A stretch of 64,000 bases of DNA from Sphingomonas sp. PP-CE-1G-424 (GCF_004341085.1 NZ_SLXW01000003.1:682001-746000); one strand, 5' to 3'. Counted from the first letter of the stretch, positions 54,348 through 64,000 are shown. The notes: generated from the letters alone by a model not told the origin. Translations and numbers: made by a program.

Positions 54348-55841
54348 ATGAAGAGCGCGCGCGAAGCTTTGGCCGAAGGGCGTCCCGCGCTCGTCTGGCG
54401 TCGTCAGGTCGCCGATACCGAGACGCCGGTCGCCGCGGCGCTGAAGCTGATCGAGCCGGGGCGTGGCGACTTCCTGCTCGAATCGGTCGAGGGCGGCGCG
54501 ATCCGCGGTCGCCACAGCCTGATCGGCCTTGCGCCCGACCTGCTGTTCCGCGCGCACGGCCACAGCGCCGAGATCAACCGTCACTGGGCCACCGATCGCG
54601 AGACGTTCGCGCCGTGCCCCGTGCCTACGCTCGACGCGTTGCGCGCGTTGGTCGCCGAATGCCGTGCGGAGGTTCCGCCCGAACTACCGCGCGCGCTTGC
54701 CTGCCTCGTCGGCTATTTCGGCTATGAGACGATCGGCCTGGTCGAGACTCTGCCGCAGCCGCCGGTCGATCCGCTCGGCCTGCCCGACATGATCTTCGTA
54801 CGACCGACCGTCATCCTGGTGTTCGATCGCTTGACCGACGCGCTGTACCTCGTCGCGCCGGCCTGGCCCGATCCCGCACGCGATGCCGACTTGATCGTGA
54901 CCGAAGCCGAAGAGCGCCTCGACGCGGTCGCCGCCAAGCTCGCCAGCACGCCCGTCCCCGCACCGATCCGCGCCGACGTCGCCGAACCGACTTACACGCC
55001 CGCGCTTCCCGAGGGCCGCTACGGCGAGATGGTCGCCGCGGCAAAGGACTACATCCTCGCCGGCGACATCTTCCAGGTCGTGCTCGCGCAACGCTTCAGT
55101 ACGCCGTTCGCACTGCCGCCGTTCGAGCTCTACCGCTCGCTACGCCGCATCAACCCGTCGCCTTTCCTGTATCACCTCGACCTGCCGGGCTTCGCGCTGA
55201 TCGGATCGAGCCCCGAGATCCTCGTCCGCGTCCGCGACGACGAAGTCACGATCCGCCCGATCGCCGGCACCCGCCCGCGCGGCAAGACCGCCGCCGAGGA
55301 CGAAGCGAACCGCATCAGCCTGCTCGCCGACCCCAAGGAGCGCGCGGAACATCTGATGCTGCTCGATCTCGGCCGCAACGACGTCGGTCGCGCCGCGTCG
55401 CCGGGCTCGGTGAAGGTGACCGCCAGCTACGGCGTGGAATTCTACAGCCACGTCATGCACATCGTCTCGAACGTCGTCGGCACGCTGTCGCCCGACAAGG
55501 ACGCGCTCGACGCGTTGTTCGCCGGCTTCCCCGCCGGCACCGTCAGCGGCGCACCGAAAGTCCGCGCCTGCCAGATCATCGCCGAGTTGGAACCCGAACG
55601 GCGCGGCGCGTACGCAGGCGGGGTCGGCTATTTCTCCCCCGACGGCTCGATGGACTCGTGCATCGTGCTGCGAACGGCGGTGGTGAAGGACGGCACGATC
55701 CACGTGCAGGCGGGGGCCGGCATCGTCGCCGACAGCATCCCCGAATACGAACAGCGCGAATGCGAAGCCAAGGCCGGCGCGATCCTCGCCGCCGCACGCG
55801 AAGCGGTCAGCCGGGCGAAGGCACCGGGCTTCGGTCAGTAG
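54348..55841 (+). CDS. trpE: Anthranilate synthase component I
   Basis: 497 residues. Converts chorismate to anthranilate with the TrpG glutaminase. N-terminal regulatory region with LLESVEGGAIRGRHSLIGL (tryptophan-site LLES), and chorismate-binding motifs IRPIAGTRPRGKT, LMLLDLGRNDVGR and FPAGTVSGAPKVRA. Begins 4 nt after ppiD. No attenuator-like leader fits in that gap. trpG lies downstream beyond a minus-strand gene. Confidence 0.96.
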   Translation: MKSAREALAEGRPALVWRRQVADTETPVAAALKLIEPGRGDFLLESVEGGAIRGRHSLIGLAPDLLFRAHGHSAEINRHWATDRETFAPCPVPTLDALRALVAECRAEVPPELPRALACLVGYFGYETIGLVETLPQPPVDPLGLPDMIFVRPTVILVFDRLTDALYLVAPAWPDPARDADLIVTEAEERLDAVAAKLASTPVPAPIRADVAEPTYTPALPEGRYGEMVAAAKDYILAGDIFQVVLAQRFSTPFALPPFELYRSLRRINPSPFLYHLDLPGFALIGSSPEILVRVRDDEVTIRPIAGTRPRGKTAAEDEANRISLLADPKERAEHLMLLDLGRNDVGRAASPGSVKVTASYGVEFYSHVMHIVSNVVGTLSPDKDALDALFAGFPAGTVSGAPKVRACQIIAELEPERRGAYAGGVGYFSPDGSMDSCIVLRTAVVKDGTIHVQAGAGIVADSIPEYEQRECEAKAGAILAAAREAVSRAKAPGFGQ

Positions 55842-55853
55842 GCAGAGTGGCTA

Positions 55854-55897
55854 CCCGTGAAGGCAGGGAACCAGTCTTGGTCCCTGCCTTCACCGGA
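55854..55897. terminator. Hairpin between trpE and a convergent gene
   Basis: CCCGTGAAGGCAGGGAACCA pairs with TGGTCCCTGCCTTCACCGG (55879-55897) across a very short loop. A strong structure placed between two convergent stop codons; probably a bidirectional terminator and related to the REP-type repeats. Confidence 0.7.
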
Positions 55898-55908
55898 GAA
55901 CGACAGAC

Positions 55909-56313
55909 TTACGGCTGCGGGTTCGACTCGGTAGCCGACGCACGACGCTCCGCCGCATACGCCTGGTTGCGCTGCATGAAGCAGCCCGACTGGCCACCCG
56001 TGCCGACCGCCGAACACGTATCCGGCAATCCGCCAGCCACACGCCCCACCTGATCCATCGTCGCCGCGCGGTTGACCCAGCTCTGGTTCTGAGCCGCGAC
56101 CGGCTTGTCGTCGCGCAGCGATTTCGGGATGCGATAGGGCTGGTCGAGCGTCGAACAGACGACGATCTCGCCGCCGCTCGACTTCGGACATTTCTGGTCG
56201 CCGGTCAGCGTCACGCTGCGAATACGCTGCGGCGGCGTGTCGACTTGTGCGTCCTGCGCCGAGGCCATGGCGGGAAGTGCGATCAGTGCAGCGAGGACGG
56301 CGGTACGAAACAT
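55909..56313 (-). CDS. Secreted protein of unknown function
   Basis: 134 residues. Signal peptide AVLAALIALPAMASAQ; the mature part has KCPKSSGGEIVVCSTLDQPYRIPKSLRD and CSAVGTGGQSGCFMQ, with four Cys likely in disulphides. Similar small secreted proteins are common beside trp genes in sphingomonads. Oriented against the trp genes and lying between trpE and trpG. Confidence 0.78.
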   Translation of the reverse strand: MFRTAVLAALIALPAMASAQDAQVDTPPQRIRSVTLTGDQKCPKSSGGEIVVCSTLDQPYRIPKSLRDDKPVAAQNQSWVNRAATMDQVGRVAGGLPDTCSAVGTGGQSGCFMQRNQAYAAERRASATESNPQP

Positions 56314-56500
56314 CGGTTAAGCTCCTTTGAAAGGATAACGTCCAGCACGCGGCATTGCTCCGCCCTGAATGATAGCGCTCATATAGGAGCGGTGCCCGGC
56401 TCTCGCGACTGCAGCACGACAGAATTGCGACGGCCCGTCCAACGGCCTCGGTTTGCGGCAACACCGTTGCGCGGCGTGACGCATCGGCTATGGCGGCGCC

Positions 56501-57097
56501 ATGATCCTCGTCGTCGACAATTACGACAGCTTCACCTGGAACCTCGTCCATTATCTGATGGAACTGGGTGTCGAGGTCGAAGTCGTCCGCAACGATGCGA
56601 TCTCCGCCGGGCAGGCTCTGTCGTCGGGCGCGGACGCGTTCCTTATTTCCCCCGGCCCCTGCACGCCGACCGAGGCGGGCGTCAGCCTCGAGCTCGTCGC
56701 CGCCTGCGCGGATGCCGGCAAGCCACTGCTGGGCGTGTGCCTCGGCCACCAGGCGATCGGCCAGCATTTCGGCGGCAAGGTCGAACGCGGTGGCCTGATG
56801 CACGGCAAGACCTCGCCCGTCGTCCACGACGACACCGGGCTCTACGCTGGCCTGCCCTCGCCGTTCATCGCCACGCGCTACCACTCGCTGATCGTCAACG
56901 CGGTCCCCGACACGCTGGTCGTCAACGCGACCGCGCAGGACGGCACGGTGATGGGCTTCCGCCACGAGACGCTGCCGATCCACGGGGTGCAGTTCCACCC
57001 CGAAAGCATCGCTACGGAACACGGCCACGCGATGCTGGCCAATTTCCTGAAGATGGCCGGGATCCCGGTGATACCGCGCGAAGGCCTGGAGCTGTGA
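56501..57097 (+). CDS. trpG: Anthranilate synthase component II (glutamine amidotransferase)
   Basis: 198 residues. Class I glutaminase with nucleophile Cys80 in [12 protein letters not shown] and the His166/Glu168 pair in [10 protein letters not shown]-terminal [16 protein letters not shown]. Supplies ammonia to TrpE. Its TGA overlaps the GTG start of trpD. Confidence 0.96.
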   Translation: MILVVDNYDSFTWNLVHYLMELGVEVEVVRNDAISAGQALSSGADAFLISPGPCTPTEAGVSLELVAACADAGKPLLGVCLGHQAIGQHFGGKVERGGLMHGKTSPVVHDDTGLYAGLPSPFIATRYHSLIVNAVPDTLVVNATAQDGTVMGFRHETLPIHGVQFHPESIATEHGHAMLANFLKMAGIPVIPREGLEL

Positions 57098-58086
57098 TCA
57101 CCACCACCGTTCTCCCAGACCCCAGCTCCCCCCTCTCCCGCGAATCCGCCCGCGAGGCGTTCGCCGACATCCTCGACGCCCGCGCGAGCGACGACGCGAT
57201 CGCCACCTTCCTCACCGATCTCGCGACCCGCGGCGAAACCAGCATCGAGATCGCCGAAGCCGCGCGCGCGCTCCGCAACCGGATGATCCCGATCGACGCC
57301 CCCGCCGGCGCGATCGACGTCTGCGGAACCGGCGGCGACGGCCACCACACCTTGAACGTCTCGACCGCCGTCGCGCTGGTCGTCGCAGCGTGCGGCGTCC
57401 CCGTCGCCAAGCACGGCAACCGCGCCGCCTCCAGCAAGGCCGGCGCCGCCGACACGCTCGAAGTCCTCGGCCTCGACATGGACCGCGCCGGCGCCACTGC
57501 GGAGGCAAGCCTCAACGAGATCGGCATCGCCTTTCTGTTCGCCGCCAACCACCACCCGGCGATGAAGCGCATCACCCCGATCCGGCAACGCATCGGCAAG
57601 CGCACGATCTTCAACCTGATGGGCCCGCTCGCCAACCCGGCCGGCACCACCCGGCAACTCATCGGCATCGCCCGCCCCGACTACGTCACGCTCTACGCCG
57701 AAGCGCTCGAGCAGCTCGGCACCGAAGCCGCGCTCGTCGTCTCCGGCGAAGAAGGCCTCGACGAACTGTCGGGCGCCGGCCCCAGCATCGTCGCCTCGGT
57801 CGGCACCGTAACGCTGCCCGCCAACGTCGCCCCCGAAGACGCCGGCCTTACGCGCCACGCCATCACCGACATCCGCGGCGGCGACGCGCACCACAACGCC
57901 GACGCGCTCCGCCGCCTGCTCAAGGGCGAGACCGGCGCCTACCGCGACGCCGTCCTGCTCAACGCCGCCGCCGCCTTGATGGTCGCCGGCACCGTCCCCA
58001 CTCTCGTCGACGGCGCGGCCAAAGCCGCCGCCGCCCTCGACACCGGCAGCGCCGACGCGCTGCTCGCCCGCTGGATCGCCTACTGA
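57094..58086 (+). CDS. trpD: Anthranilate phosphoribosyltransferase
   Basis: 330 residues. Transfers phosphoribosyl to anthranilate. Signature [16 protein letters not shown] (PRPP loop), [27 protein letters not shown] and [11 protein letters not shown]. Starts with GTG within the trpG stop (GTGA). Confidence 0.96.
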   Translation: MITTTVLPDPSSPLSRESAREAFADILDARASDDAIATFLTDLATRGETSIEIAEAARALRNRMIPIDAPAGAIDVCGTGGDGHHTLNVSTAVALVVAACGVPVAKHGNRAASSKAGAADTLEVLGLDMDRAGATAEASLNEIGIAFLFAANHHPAMKRITPIRQRIGKRTIFNLMGPLANPAGTTRQLIGIARPDYVTLYAEALEQLGTEAALVVSGEEGLDELSGAGPSIVASVGTVTLPANVAPEDAGLTRHAITDIRGGDAHHNADALRRLLKGETGAYRDAVLLNAAAALMVAGTVPTLVDGAAKAAAALDTGSADALLARWIAY

Positions 58087-58087
58087 C

Positions 58088-58864
58088 ATGACCATGCTCG
58101 ACCGTATCCTCGAGACCAAGCGCGCCGAAGTTGCCGCGCGCAAGGCCACGACCTCGCTCGCCGACATCGACGCCGGCATCGCCCGCATGTCGAAGCCCCG
58201 TGGCTTCCGCGCCGCGCTCGACGCCAAGACCGGCTACGCGCTGGTCGCCGAGGTCAAAAAAGCGAGTCCGTCGAAAGGCCTCATCCGCGCCGATTTCGAT
58301 CCCGTAGCCCACGCCCGCGCCTACGAAGCGGGCGGCGCCGCGTGCCTCTCGGTGCTGACCGACGAAAAGTGGTTCCAGGGCTCCGACGCCTACCTGACGG
58401 CGGCGCGCGACGCCGTTTCGATCCCCGTCCTGCGGAAGGACTTCATGGTCGACCCCTGGCAGTCGACCGAGGCACGCGCGATCGGCGCCGACTGCATCCT
58501 GATCATCGTCGCGGCACTCGACGATATCCAGATGGCCGAGATCGAAGCGTCCGCGCTCGAATGCGGCATGGACGTGCTGGTCGAAGTCCACGACGCGCAC
58601 GAGATGGAGCGTGCACTGAGGCTCAAGTCGCGCCTGATCGGCGTCAACAACCGCGACCTGCGCGACTTCTCGGTCGACTTCCAGCGCACCTACGACCTCG
58701 TCGGCAAGGCCCCGAAGGACTGCACCTTTGTCGCTGAAAGCGGGCTCACGACGCGCGCCGAACTCGACGCGATGGCCGAACACGACATCCACTGCTTCCT
58801 GATCGGCGAAGCACTCATGCGCCAGAACGACGTCGAAGCGGCAACGCGCGCTCTCGTCGGATGA
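58088..58864 (+). CDS. trpC: Indole-3-glycerol phosphate synthase
   Basis: 258 residues. (beta/alpha)8 enzyme forming indole glycerol phosphate. [12 protein letters not shown] holds the catalytic Lys, [13 protein letters not shown] and [10 protein letters not shown] follow, and [10 protein letters not shown] and VAESGL close the barrel. Monofunctional (no TrpF fusion). An ATG at 58094 is also in frame. Overlaps moaC. Confidence 0.96.
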   Translation: MTMLDRILETKRAEVAARKATTSLADIDAGIARMSKPRGFRAALDAKTGYALVAEVKKASPSKGLIRADFDPVAHARAYEAGGAACLSVLTDEKWFQGSDAYLTAARDAVSIPVLRKDFMVDPWQSTEARAIGADCILIIVAALDDIQMAEIEASALECGMDVLVEVHDAHEMERALRLKSRLIGVNNRDLRDFSVDFQRTYDLVGKAPKDCTFVAESGLTTRAELDAMAEHDIHCFLIGEALMRQNDVEAATRALVG

Positions 58865-59328
58865 CCGGCCTCACCCACATCGACGAAGCCGGCGCGGCCC
58901 GCATGGTCGACGTCGGCGGCAAGGCGGTCACCGCCCGCGAAGCCATCGCCTCCGGCCGCATCACCATGTCCGCCGAAGCCGCCGCGGCGATCGGCGCCGG
59001 CACCGCAAAAAAGGGCGATGTCCTCGCCGTCGCGCGCGTCGCGGGCATCATGGCCGCCAAGCGCACCAGCGACCTCATCCCCCTCTGCCACCCGCTCCCG
59101 CTGACGAAGGTGGAAATCGAACTCGTGGTGGACGAAACCGGCGTAACCGCCACCGCCACCGCCTCGACCGAAGGCAAGACCGGCGTCGAAATGGAAGCTC
59201 TGACGGCTGCCACGGTAACGCTCCTCACGATCTACGACATGGCCAAAGCGATCGACAAGACGATGGTCCTCTCGGACATCCGCGTCCGCGCAAAGTCGGG
59301 CGGCAAATCCGGCAACTGGACCGCGTAA
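58861..59328 (+). CDS. moaC: Cyclic pyranopterin monophosphate synthase
   Basis: 155 residues. Second step of molybdenum-cofactor synthesis. Core motif [20 protein letters not shown] with active-site His, and [20 protein letters not shown] with KAIDKTM near the end. ATGA overlap with trpC. moeA, the last-step insertion factor, is 1.3 kb downstream. Confidence 0.95.
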   Translation: MTGLTHIDEAGAARMVDVGGKAVTAREAIASGRITMSAEAAAAIGAGTAKKGDVLAVARVAGIMAAKRTSDLIPLCHPLPLTKVEIELVVDETGVTATATASTEGKTGVEMEALTAATVTLLTIYDMAKAIDKTMVLSDIRVRAKSGGKSGNWTA

Positions 59329-59333
59329 CCAAA

Positions 59334-59356
59334 CCCTCTCCCCAACGGGGAGAGGG
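59334..59356. terminator. Hairpin after moaC
   Basis: CCCTCTCCCC and GGGGAGAGGG pair perfectly around AAC (59344-59346). No T-run follows. Likely the end of the trpGDC-moaC transcript. Confidence 0.72.
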
Positions 59357-59414
59357 AAAGACGCCAAAGGCGGCGAGGGTGAGGGCACGCCAAGCAGAAC
59401 GCGCTCAGCTGAAC

Positions 59415-60155
59415 TCAATCCCCACCCATAGCCCACTCGTGATCCTCCACGATCGTAGACTCCACCGGCCGCCCCGCCGCATCGAGCGAGGGATCATACC
59501 GAAACCGCTCCTCGATCAACCGGCACGTCAGCGCATCGAGCTCCCGGCTCCCGCTCGACCGCGTGACCCGGCACCGCGAAACCCGGCCATCGGTCTGGAC
59601 CAGATACCGCACCGAAACCCGCCCCCGGATCCCCGTCTCGGCCGCCTCGCGCGGATAGTCCGAGTCCTTCAACCGCCCCCTACGCCATCGCGGCGGCGTC
59701 TCCTCGCCCCCGCCGCCATCGCCGTCGCCATATCCCCCACTCCCGGTGCCATTCCCGACTCCGCCACTTCCGGTCCCCGGCCCGCGAACATCCGAAGCGC
59801 CCGCCGTCGCCTGCGCCCCCACCCCCGCCTTCTCCGCAACCACGACCGGCGGCGGCACCACGACCGGCACCACCGGAGGCGGCGCCACCAATTCGGTAGC
59901 CTTCGACTTCAAATTAGGCGGCGACGCAGCCCCCTCAGGCTTGCGGCTAGGCGAAGGCCGAGGCCTGACCTTCTCCTCAGGTGGCGGTGGCGGCGGCGGC
60001 GCCGCATCGAACACCTTCAACGCATCGCTCACCGCCGCCGGCATCGTCACCACCAGCCCGTTGAGCAGCGCATAGCCCAGCACTCCCGGCAACAGGACAG
60101 CGCCCACCGCCGCCCCGATCCTGTCTCTCGCCCGAGGCTGATTCCGTGTCATCAT
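59415..60155 (-). CDS. TonB-family protein
   Basis: 246 residues. One N-terminal membrane anchor (IGAAVGAVLLPGVLGYALLNG), a Pro-rich region (APPPPPPPEEKVRPRP), then a Gly-rich linker. The C-terminal TonB domain has SDYPREAAETGIRGRVSVRY and SGSRELDALTCRLIEERFRY. Would transmit energy to outer-membrane receptors, but no ExbB/D genes are adjacent. Two ATGs (60155, 60152) are possible starts. Upstream sequence is REP-rich. Confidence 0.85.
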   Translation of the reverse strand: MMTRNQPRARDRIGAAVGAVLLPGVLGYALLNGLVVTMPAAVSDALKVFDAAPPPPPPPEEKVRPRPSPSRKPEGAASPPNLKSKATELVAPPPVVPVVVPPPVVVAEKAGVGAQATAGASDVRGPGTGSGGVGNGTGSGGYGDGDGGGGEETPPRWRRGRLKDSDYPREAAETGIRGRVSVRYLVQTDGRVSRCRVTRSSGSRELDALTCRLIEERFRYDPSLDAAGRPVESTIVEDHEWAMGGD

Positions 60156-60679
60156 GCTGATCTGGTGTCTCTTTCCCCCAAACAAAGCCTCGCAAAGGAT
60201 GAACCCGCGCTGGCTAGAGGTTCGAAGGGCGCGAAGGCGATCACCCGCATCCCCTCGCCGACCCGAAAGAAAGCAGCGGCACCAACCTACCAGCACCACA
60301 CCAGCGAACTGGCTCCACCCCGGCGAAGGCCGGGGCCCAATCGGGAAGGCCAACATTATAGCAACCGCCCTCCGCCCAACTCTTGTTTCCCCGCGAAGGC
60401 GGGGACCCAGCCTGGGCTCCCGCCTTCGCGGGAGAACAAGGAGGGGGAGCTGCGACGAACCGCCCTGCCACCGGCCGCAGTCCCAACAACATCTGTCCTA
60501 CATCCCAAACCCATGGCAAAGCGCCAGACACACCCGAAACTCGCCCCCTCCCGCCGGACCTTCTACCGGACGAAACCGTTCCAAACCCGAACCCCAGAAC
60601 GACTCCCGCGAAAAGTCTCCCAGCGTGTGAACTTCCTGCACTTCCGGCAGGAAAACCACCTAATATCAGAGCCAAAAGC
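60156..60679. repeat. Intergenic stretch with REP-type elements
   Basis: Between the TonB-like and moeA genes. Holds a single REP arm at about 60315-60340 and an inverted pair at 60382-60410 / 60412-60440 around one C, with a few mismatches, related to the palindrome at 44680. No gene is supported here; open frames are shadows of the repeats. Confidence 0.8.
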
Positions 60680-61861
60680 ATGACCCTAGTCCCCGTAGCC
60701 GAAGCCCAGTCCCGCCTCTTCACCATGGCCCCCCGCGTCGGCCACGACACCGTGACGTTACGCGAGGCCGCCGGCCGCTGGGCCGCCAAAGACATCCTCG
60801 CCCGCCGCACGCAGCCCGCGGCCGACCTCTCGGCCATGGACGGCTACGCGATCCGCTACGCCGACCTCCCGGGCCCCTGGACCGTCATCGGCGAAAGCGC
60901 CGCCGGCCGCCCCTTCGCAGGCCACGTCGCCACCGGCCAAGCCACCCGCATCTTCACCGGCGCAGCAATGCCCGACGGCGCCGACACCGTCATGGTACAG
61001 GAAGAAGCCGAGCGTGACGGCGAAACCCTGATCCTAGCCGGCGAAGGCCCCCCGACGCTCGGCCGCAACACCCGCCGCAAGGGCCTCGACTTCTCCACCG
61101 GCACCCGCCTGATCGCCGCCGGCGACCGCCTCAGTCCCGCACGCATCGCCATCGCCGCGACTGGCGGCCACGGCAGCCTCACCGTCAACCGCCGCGTCCG
61201 CGTCGCCGTCGCCGCCACCGGCGACGAACTCGTCCCCCCCGGCTCGACCACCGACGGCGTCGCGCTCCCCGAATCGAACGGCATCATGCTCGCCGCAATG
61301 CTCGCCGACATGCCCGTCGACATCATCGACCTCGGCATCCTGCCCGACAATCTCGAAATCCTCCGCGATGCCTTCGCCAGCGTGCAGGCAGACCTGCTCG
61401 TCACCACCGGCGGCGCGTCGGTCGGCGATCACGACCTCGTCCGCCCGGCGATCGAAGCCGCTGGCGGCACCATCGATTTCTGGCGGATCGCGCTGCGCCC
61501 CGGCAAGCCGATGATGGCCGGCCGGATCGGCGAGATGATGGTGCTCGGCCTCCCAGGCAACCCGGTCTCCGCGTTCGTCACCGCGACGCTGTTCGTGAAA
61601 CCCGTCGTCGCGCACATGGCCGGCGCACGCGATCCGCTCCCTCAGTCGACCCACGCGCTGCTCGGCGAAGACCTGCCTGCGAACAACGCCCGCACCGATT
61701 ATCTCCGCGCCGAACTGCGCGACGGCAAAGCCTATGCCTCGACGATCCAGGACAGCTCGATGCTGCTCACGCTCGCCCGTTCGACCTGCCTGATCGTCCG
61801 CCCCGGTAACGCCCCCGTCGCAAAGACAGGCGAATCGGCGGAAATCCTCGTGATCGCGTGA
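60680..61861 (+). CDS. moeA: Molybdopterin molybdotransferase MoeA
   Basis: 393 residues. Inserts molybdate into molybdopterin. N-terminal SAMDGYAIR, IFTGAAMPDGADTVMVQEEA, the MoCF-domain motif VAVAATGDELVPPG, then TTGGASVGDHDLV and GLPGNPVSAFVT. The ATG at 60680 was chosen because upstream in-frame sequence is repeat-derived. Confidence 0.95.
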   Translation: MTLVPVAEAQSRLFTMAPRVGHDTVTLREAAGRWAAKDILARRTQPAADLSAMDGYAIRYADLPGPWTVIGESAAGRPFAGHVATGQATRIFTGAAMPDGADTVMVQEEAERDGETLILAGEGPPTLGRNTRRKGLDFSTGTRLIAAGDRLSPARIAIAATGGHGSLTVNRRVRVAVAATGDELVPPGSTTDGVALPESNGIMLAAMLADMPVDIIDLGILPDNLEILRDAFASVQADLLVTTGGASVGDHDLVRPAIEAAGGTIDFWRIALRPGKPMMAGRIGEMMVLGLPGNPVSAFVTATLFVKPVVAHMAGARDPLPQSTHALLGEDLPANNARTDYLRAELRDGKAYASTIQDSSMLLTLARSTCLIVRPGNAPVAKTGESAEILVIA

Positions 61862-61887
61862 AGCGAGCGCTTGACGGCGTTAATTAT

Positions 61888-61913
61888 GTTCCATAGAAGT
61901 TCCCAGTCTGTTC
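61888..61913 (+). promoter_or_regulatory. LexA (SOS) boxes upstream of lexA, three phased half-sites
   Basis: GTTC at 61888-61891, 61899-61902 and 61910-61913, each separated by exactly 7 nt. Two overlapping GTTC-N7-GTTC boxes, the alphaproteobacterial LexA operator, therefore lie 17-42 nt before the lexA start. Predicts autoregulation. Confidence 0.85.
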
Positions 61914-61929
61914 CGGACGGAGAACCGCC

Positions 61930-62604
61930 ATGCTCACGCGCAAGCAGCACGAACTCGTCTGCTTCATCAACGATCGCCTCAACGATACCGGCGTCTCGCC
62001 GTCGTTCGAGGAGATGAAGGACGCACTCGATCTCAAGTCGAAGTCGGGCGTCCACCGTCTGATCAGCGCGCTCGAGGAGCGCAACTTCATCCGCCGCCTG
62101 CCGAACCGCGCGCGCGCGCTCGAAGTGCTCCGCATGCCCGAGCGCCCGGAAAAGAAGACCCCATCCAAGCCGTCGAACGTCAAGGCAGCCCCCGCCGCCG
62201 CGACCCCGCAACCGGCCAACGACGTCATCGAGATTCCCCTCCACGGCCGCATCGCCGCCGGCGTCCCGATCGAGGCATTCGAAGGCAGCACGATGCTCGC
62301 CGTCCCCGCCGCACTCCTCGGCACCGGCGAACACTACGCGCTGGAAGTCTCAGGCGATTCGATGGTCGAAGCCGGCATCCTCGACGGCGATTACGCCCTG
62401 ATCCGCCGCACCGAGACCGCCCGGGACGGAGAGATCGTGGTAGCCCTGATTGAAGACAGCGAAGCCACTCTAAAATACTTCCGTCGCGAAGGCGCCATGG
62501 TCCGCCTCGACCCGGCAAACCGAGCCTACGCCCCCCAACGCTACGCCCCCGCCCAAGTCCGCGTCCAAGGCAAACTCTCCGGCATCCTCCGCCGCTACGA
62601 CTGA
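61930..62604 (+). CDS. lexA: SOS repressor LexA
   Basis: 224 residues. N-terminal winged helix with [16 protein letters not shown] and [21 protein letters not shown] Lys/Pro/Ala-rich linker leads to the S24 peptidase domain. Autocleavage site Ala110-Gly111 in [10 protein letters not shown]; catalytic Ser144 in GDSMVEAGI and Lys182 in TLKYFRR. Cleaved on RecA activation to release the SOS response. Controlled by its own phased boxes just upstream. Confidence 0.96.
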   Translation: MLTRKQHELVCFINDRLNDTGVSPSFEEMKDALDLKSKSGVHRLISALEERNFIRRLPNRARALEVLRMPERPEKKTPSKPSNVKAAPAAATPQPANDVIEIPLHGRIAAGVPIEAFEGSTMLAVPAALLGTGEHYALEVSGDSMVEAGILDGDYALIRRTETARDGEIVVALIEDSEATLKYFRREGAMVRLDPANRAYAPQRYAPAQVRVQGKLSGILRRYD

Positions 62605-63294
62605 GGCGCGGAGGGGTAGCCGATATGGTCGCCCGGCCCGTCGGCCTCGTTCTCCGGTCGCACCGGCGAGGCAGGATGCCGATCGGCAGGACGGATTCCT
62701 CGTTGCGTCGGTTACCGGGCAATAGAATTGTTCAACAGGCCCGGCAACTTGCGCAATAGCGTTGAAGATAGCGCAAGTGTTTTGATGCAGTCTTCACACA
62801 ATGCCGTGAGTCGCGTGGACGTCTATTTTTAATTCGGCATGGTATTCGGAAGACGATTTTACATTTCATTAAAAAACGGCGCTTGCGGCCCAAATCTATA
62901 ATCTCTGCGCCTCCGCGCCTCTGCGCGAACATGTCATCGACAACCCTCGGCGCAACAGAAGATTGGTTCGCGCAGAGGCGCAGAGACGCAGAGGCGTTCC
63001 GCTCCGAGAAGAACGCCGCTGTTCCAAATGCCTTCGGAACGAGACCCAGACAACCGCCCGCCAAATTTACTCTGCCCTGCAAAACTTCTCCGCGTCTCCG
63101 CGTGAACATTCATCTCACTACAATGCCTACGGCTACGGATGATTGTGTTCACGCGAAGGCACAAAGCGGTTGTGTCTGGACCAGACTACCCTTCTTCCCG
63201 GGCACAGAGGAAGCCGACATGACGCTCTCGTTTGTTGAATGGCCGCGGTCTCCCGAATCGCACCACCTTAGCGCCTTGTGATCAATTTTACGCA
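62605..63294. repeat. Intergenic region between lexA and comEC with inverted repeats
   Basis: No gene is supported here. One inverted pair has 28-bp arms at 62903-62930 and 62966-62993 with two mismatches (right arm GTTCGCGCAGAGGCGCAGAG onward). A second, weaker pair is at 63086-63108 and 63145-63165. They belong to a different repeat type from the GGCGGGAG palindromes. Confidence 0.8.
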
Positions 63295-64000
63295 TCAGCG
63301 TCTTCCATTTGCTCGAAACGCGGATGCTGAGCCCCTAAACCCGCCTTGCTGCGGCTTGAAAGAATATGGAGTGCGTTCGAGGATCGGCGGATCGCGCCAG
63401 GGGTGGCGGTCGCCCGCGTTCAGTATCGTCACGACCGTCCCCGTCCCCAAGGTCAGCGCGACGCCGCCCGTCCTCCGTAAAACGCGGCGATCCAGTTTCA
63501 GCCACCGCGGTACGCACCGCTTCGGCAGGCCACGTTCGCTAACGACGACGTCGGCTTTACGACAGGCGGCAATCAACTCGGCGATCGGCACCATATAGGC
63601 GCTGCGTGTCGCAAGAACCCGCCACGTACGTCCCCCGGCGGCGATATCAGTGACGCACAGGTCGCGACTGCACCGCGCATCGGGTTGATCCGCCAGCAAC
63701 AGCGGCTCGCCGTCCACCCCGCCGTTCTCCGCCAGCATGTCGCGCGTATAGTCGCCAGCCCTATCGCGCAGCATTGCGAGCCCCGCCGCCGTCCGTACCG
63801 CGACATGGCGTCCGTCACCGGTCACGAGAACGTCCGGGGCCGGCGTCGTCAGCGCCCAGACCGCCCCGATCGCCAGCGGGACCACCCCGAGTCGCCGCCG
63901 CCGCGTCCGCCACAAGGCGATCCAGATGCCCCCGACGATCATCAAGGCGAACGCCGCCGTCGGCATCGCGGGCAAGGACCGCACCGATCCTGGCGCGCTG
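63295..64000 (-). CDS. comEC: ComEC/Rec2-family competence protein, C-terminal part (5' end outside window)
   Basis: About 235 residues visible, in frame to the window edge. Transmembrane segments (FALMIVGGIWIALW, VPLAIGAVWALTT) are followed by the periplasmic tail with DVLVTGDGRHVAVR, AMLRDRAGDYTRDMLAENGG and VVVSERGLPKRC, as in sphingomonad ComEC. ComEC forms the inner-membrane DNA channel in natural transformation. The adjacency of lexA and comEC is conserved in sphingomonads. A GTG at 63984 is in frame but probably internal. Confidence 0.8.
   Translation of the reverse strand, partial: SAPGSVRSLPAMPTAAFALMIVGGIWIALWRTRRRRLGVVPLAIGAVWALTTPAPDVLVTGDGRHVAVRTAAGLAMLRDRAGDYTRDMLAENGGVDGEPLLLADQPDARCSRDLCVTDIAAGGRTWRVLATRSAYMVPIAELIAACRKADVVVSERGLPKRCVPRWLKLDRRVLRRTGGVALTLGTGTVVTILNAGDRHPWRDPPILERTPYSFKPQQGGFRGSASAFRANGRR

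Overview
This window looks like a chromosomal segment of a high-GC alphaproteobacterium of the Sphingomonas type. The evidence is the gene order trpE / trpG-trpD-trpC-moaC / moeA-lexA-comEC next to ppiD and tpiA, the GTTC-N7-GTTC type of LexA box, and families such as DUF6931 and DUF6975. No rRNA, tRNA, CRISPR array or intact insertion sequence was recognised.

Layout. (1) 1-7992, minus strand: a two-partner secretion locus. It has a TpsB/FhaC-type outer-membrane transporter and a giant filamentous-haemagglutinin-like exoprotein that stays open for about 2070 codons and leaves the window at the left edge. (2) 8312-12684, plus strand: a string of cell-wall toxin and lipoprotein cassettes. An intact pesticin/T4-lysozyme-like muramidase is coupled to a lipoprotein, followed by three further secreted or lipoprotein genes. 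Each of these three starts inside the stop codon (ATGA) of a decayed coding fragment, and one fragment is clearly the tail of the same muramidase. A DUF1795 (Eag/DcrB-like) gene closes the string. (3) 12756-31650: a type VI secretion island. The minus-strand operon reads OmpA-like, tssA, tssB, tssC, hcp, tagJ, tssE, tssF, tssG, clpV, lipoprotein, M15-type peptidase. The divergent plus-strand operon reads vgrG, DUF6931, tagH (FHA), then an unknown candidate effector with an apparent frameshift, then a lipoprotein. tssJ, tssK, tssL and tssM are not in the window. (4) 31651-35209: a gene-poor, less GC-rich stretch with pseudogene fragments and several small secreted or membrane orphan genes.

(5) 35305-44519: housekeeping and accessory genes (MgtC-like protein, S9 prolyl oligopeptidase, DUF6975, MoxR ATPase, CHAP amidase, CocE/NonD hydrolase, CoxE-like VWA protein, small lysine/alanine-rich protein). 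(6) 44776-64000: core genes. These are anmK, rimO, a 48-residue membrane protein, a serine hydrolase, an M17 aminopeptidase, a TPR-like protein, tpiA, ppiD, trpE, trpG, trpD, trpC, moaC, a TonB-like protein, moeA, lexA and the 3' part of comEC. Dispersed palindromic repeats of REP type lie between genes from about 40.9 kb rightwards. None was seen in the left half.

How it fits together. The T6SS sheath, tube, baseplate and recycling genes, the VgrG/TagH unit and several periplasm-acting effector candidates with secreted partners form an interbacterial antagonism island beside a TPS exoprotein locus. The muramidase/immunity array, with its fossil toxin tails, is the most unusual structure in the window.
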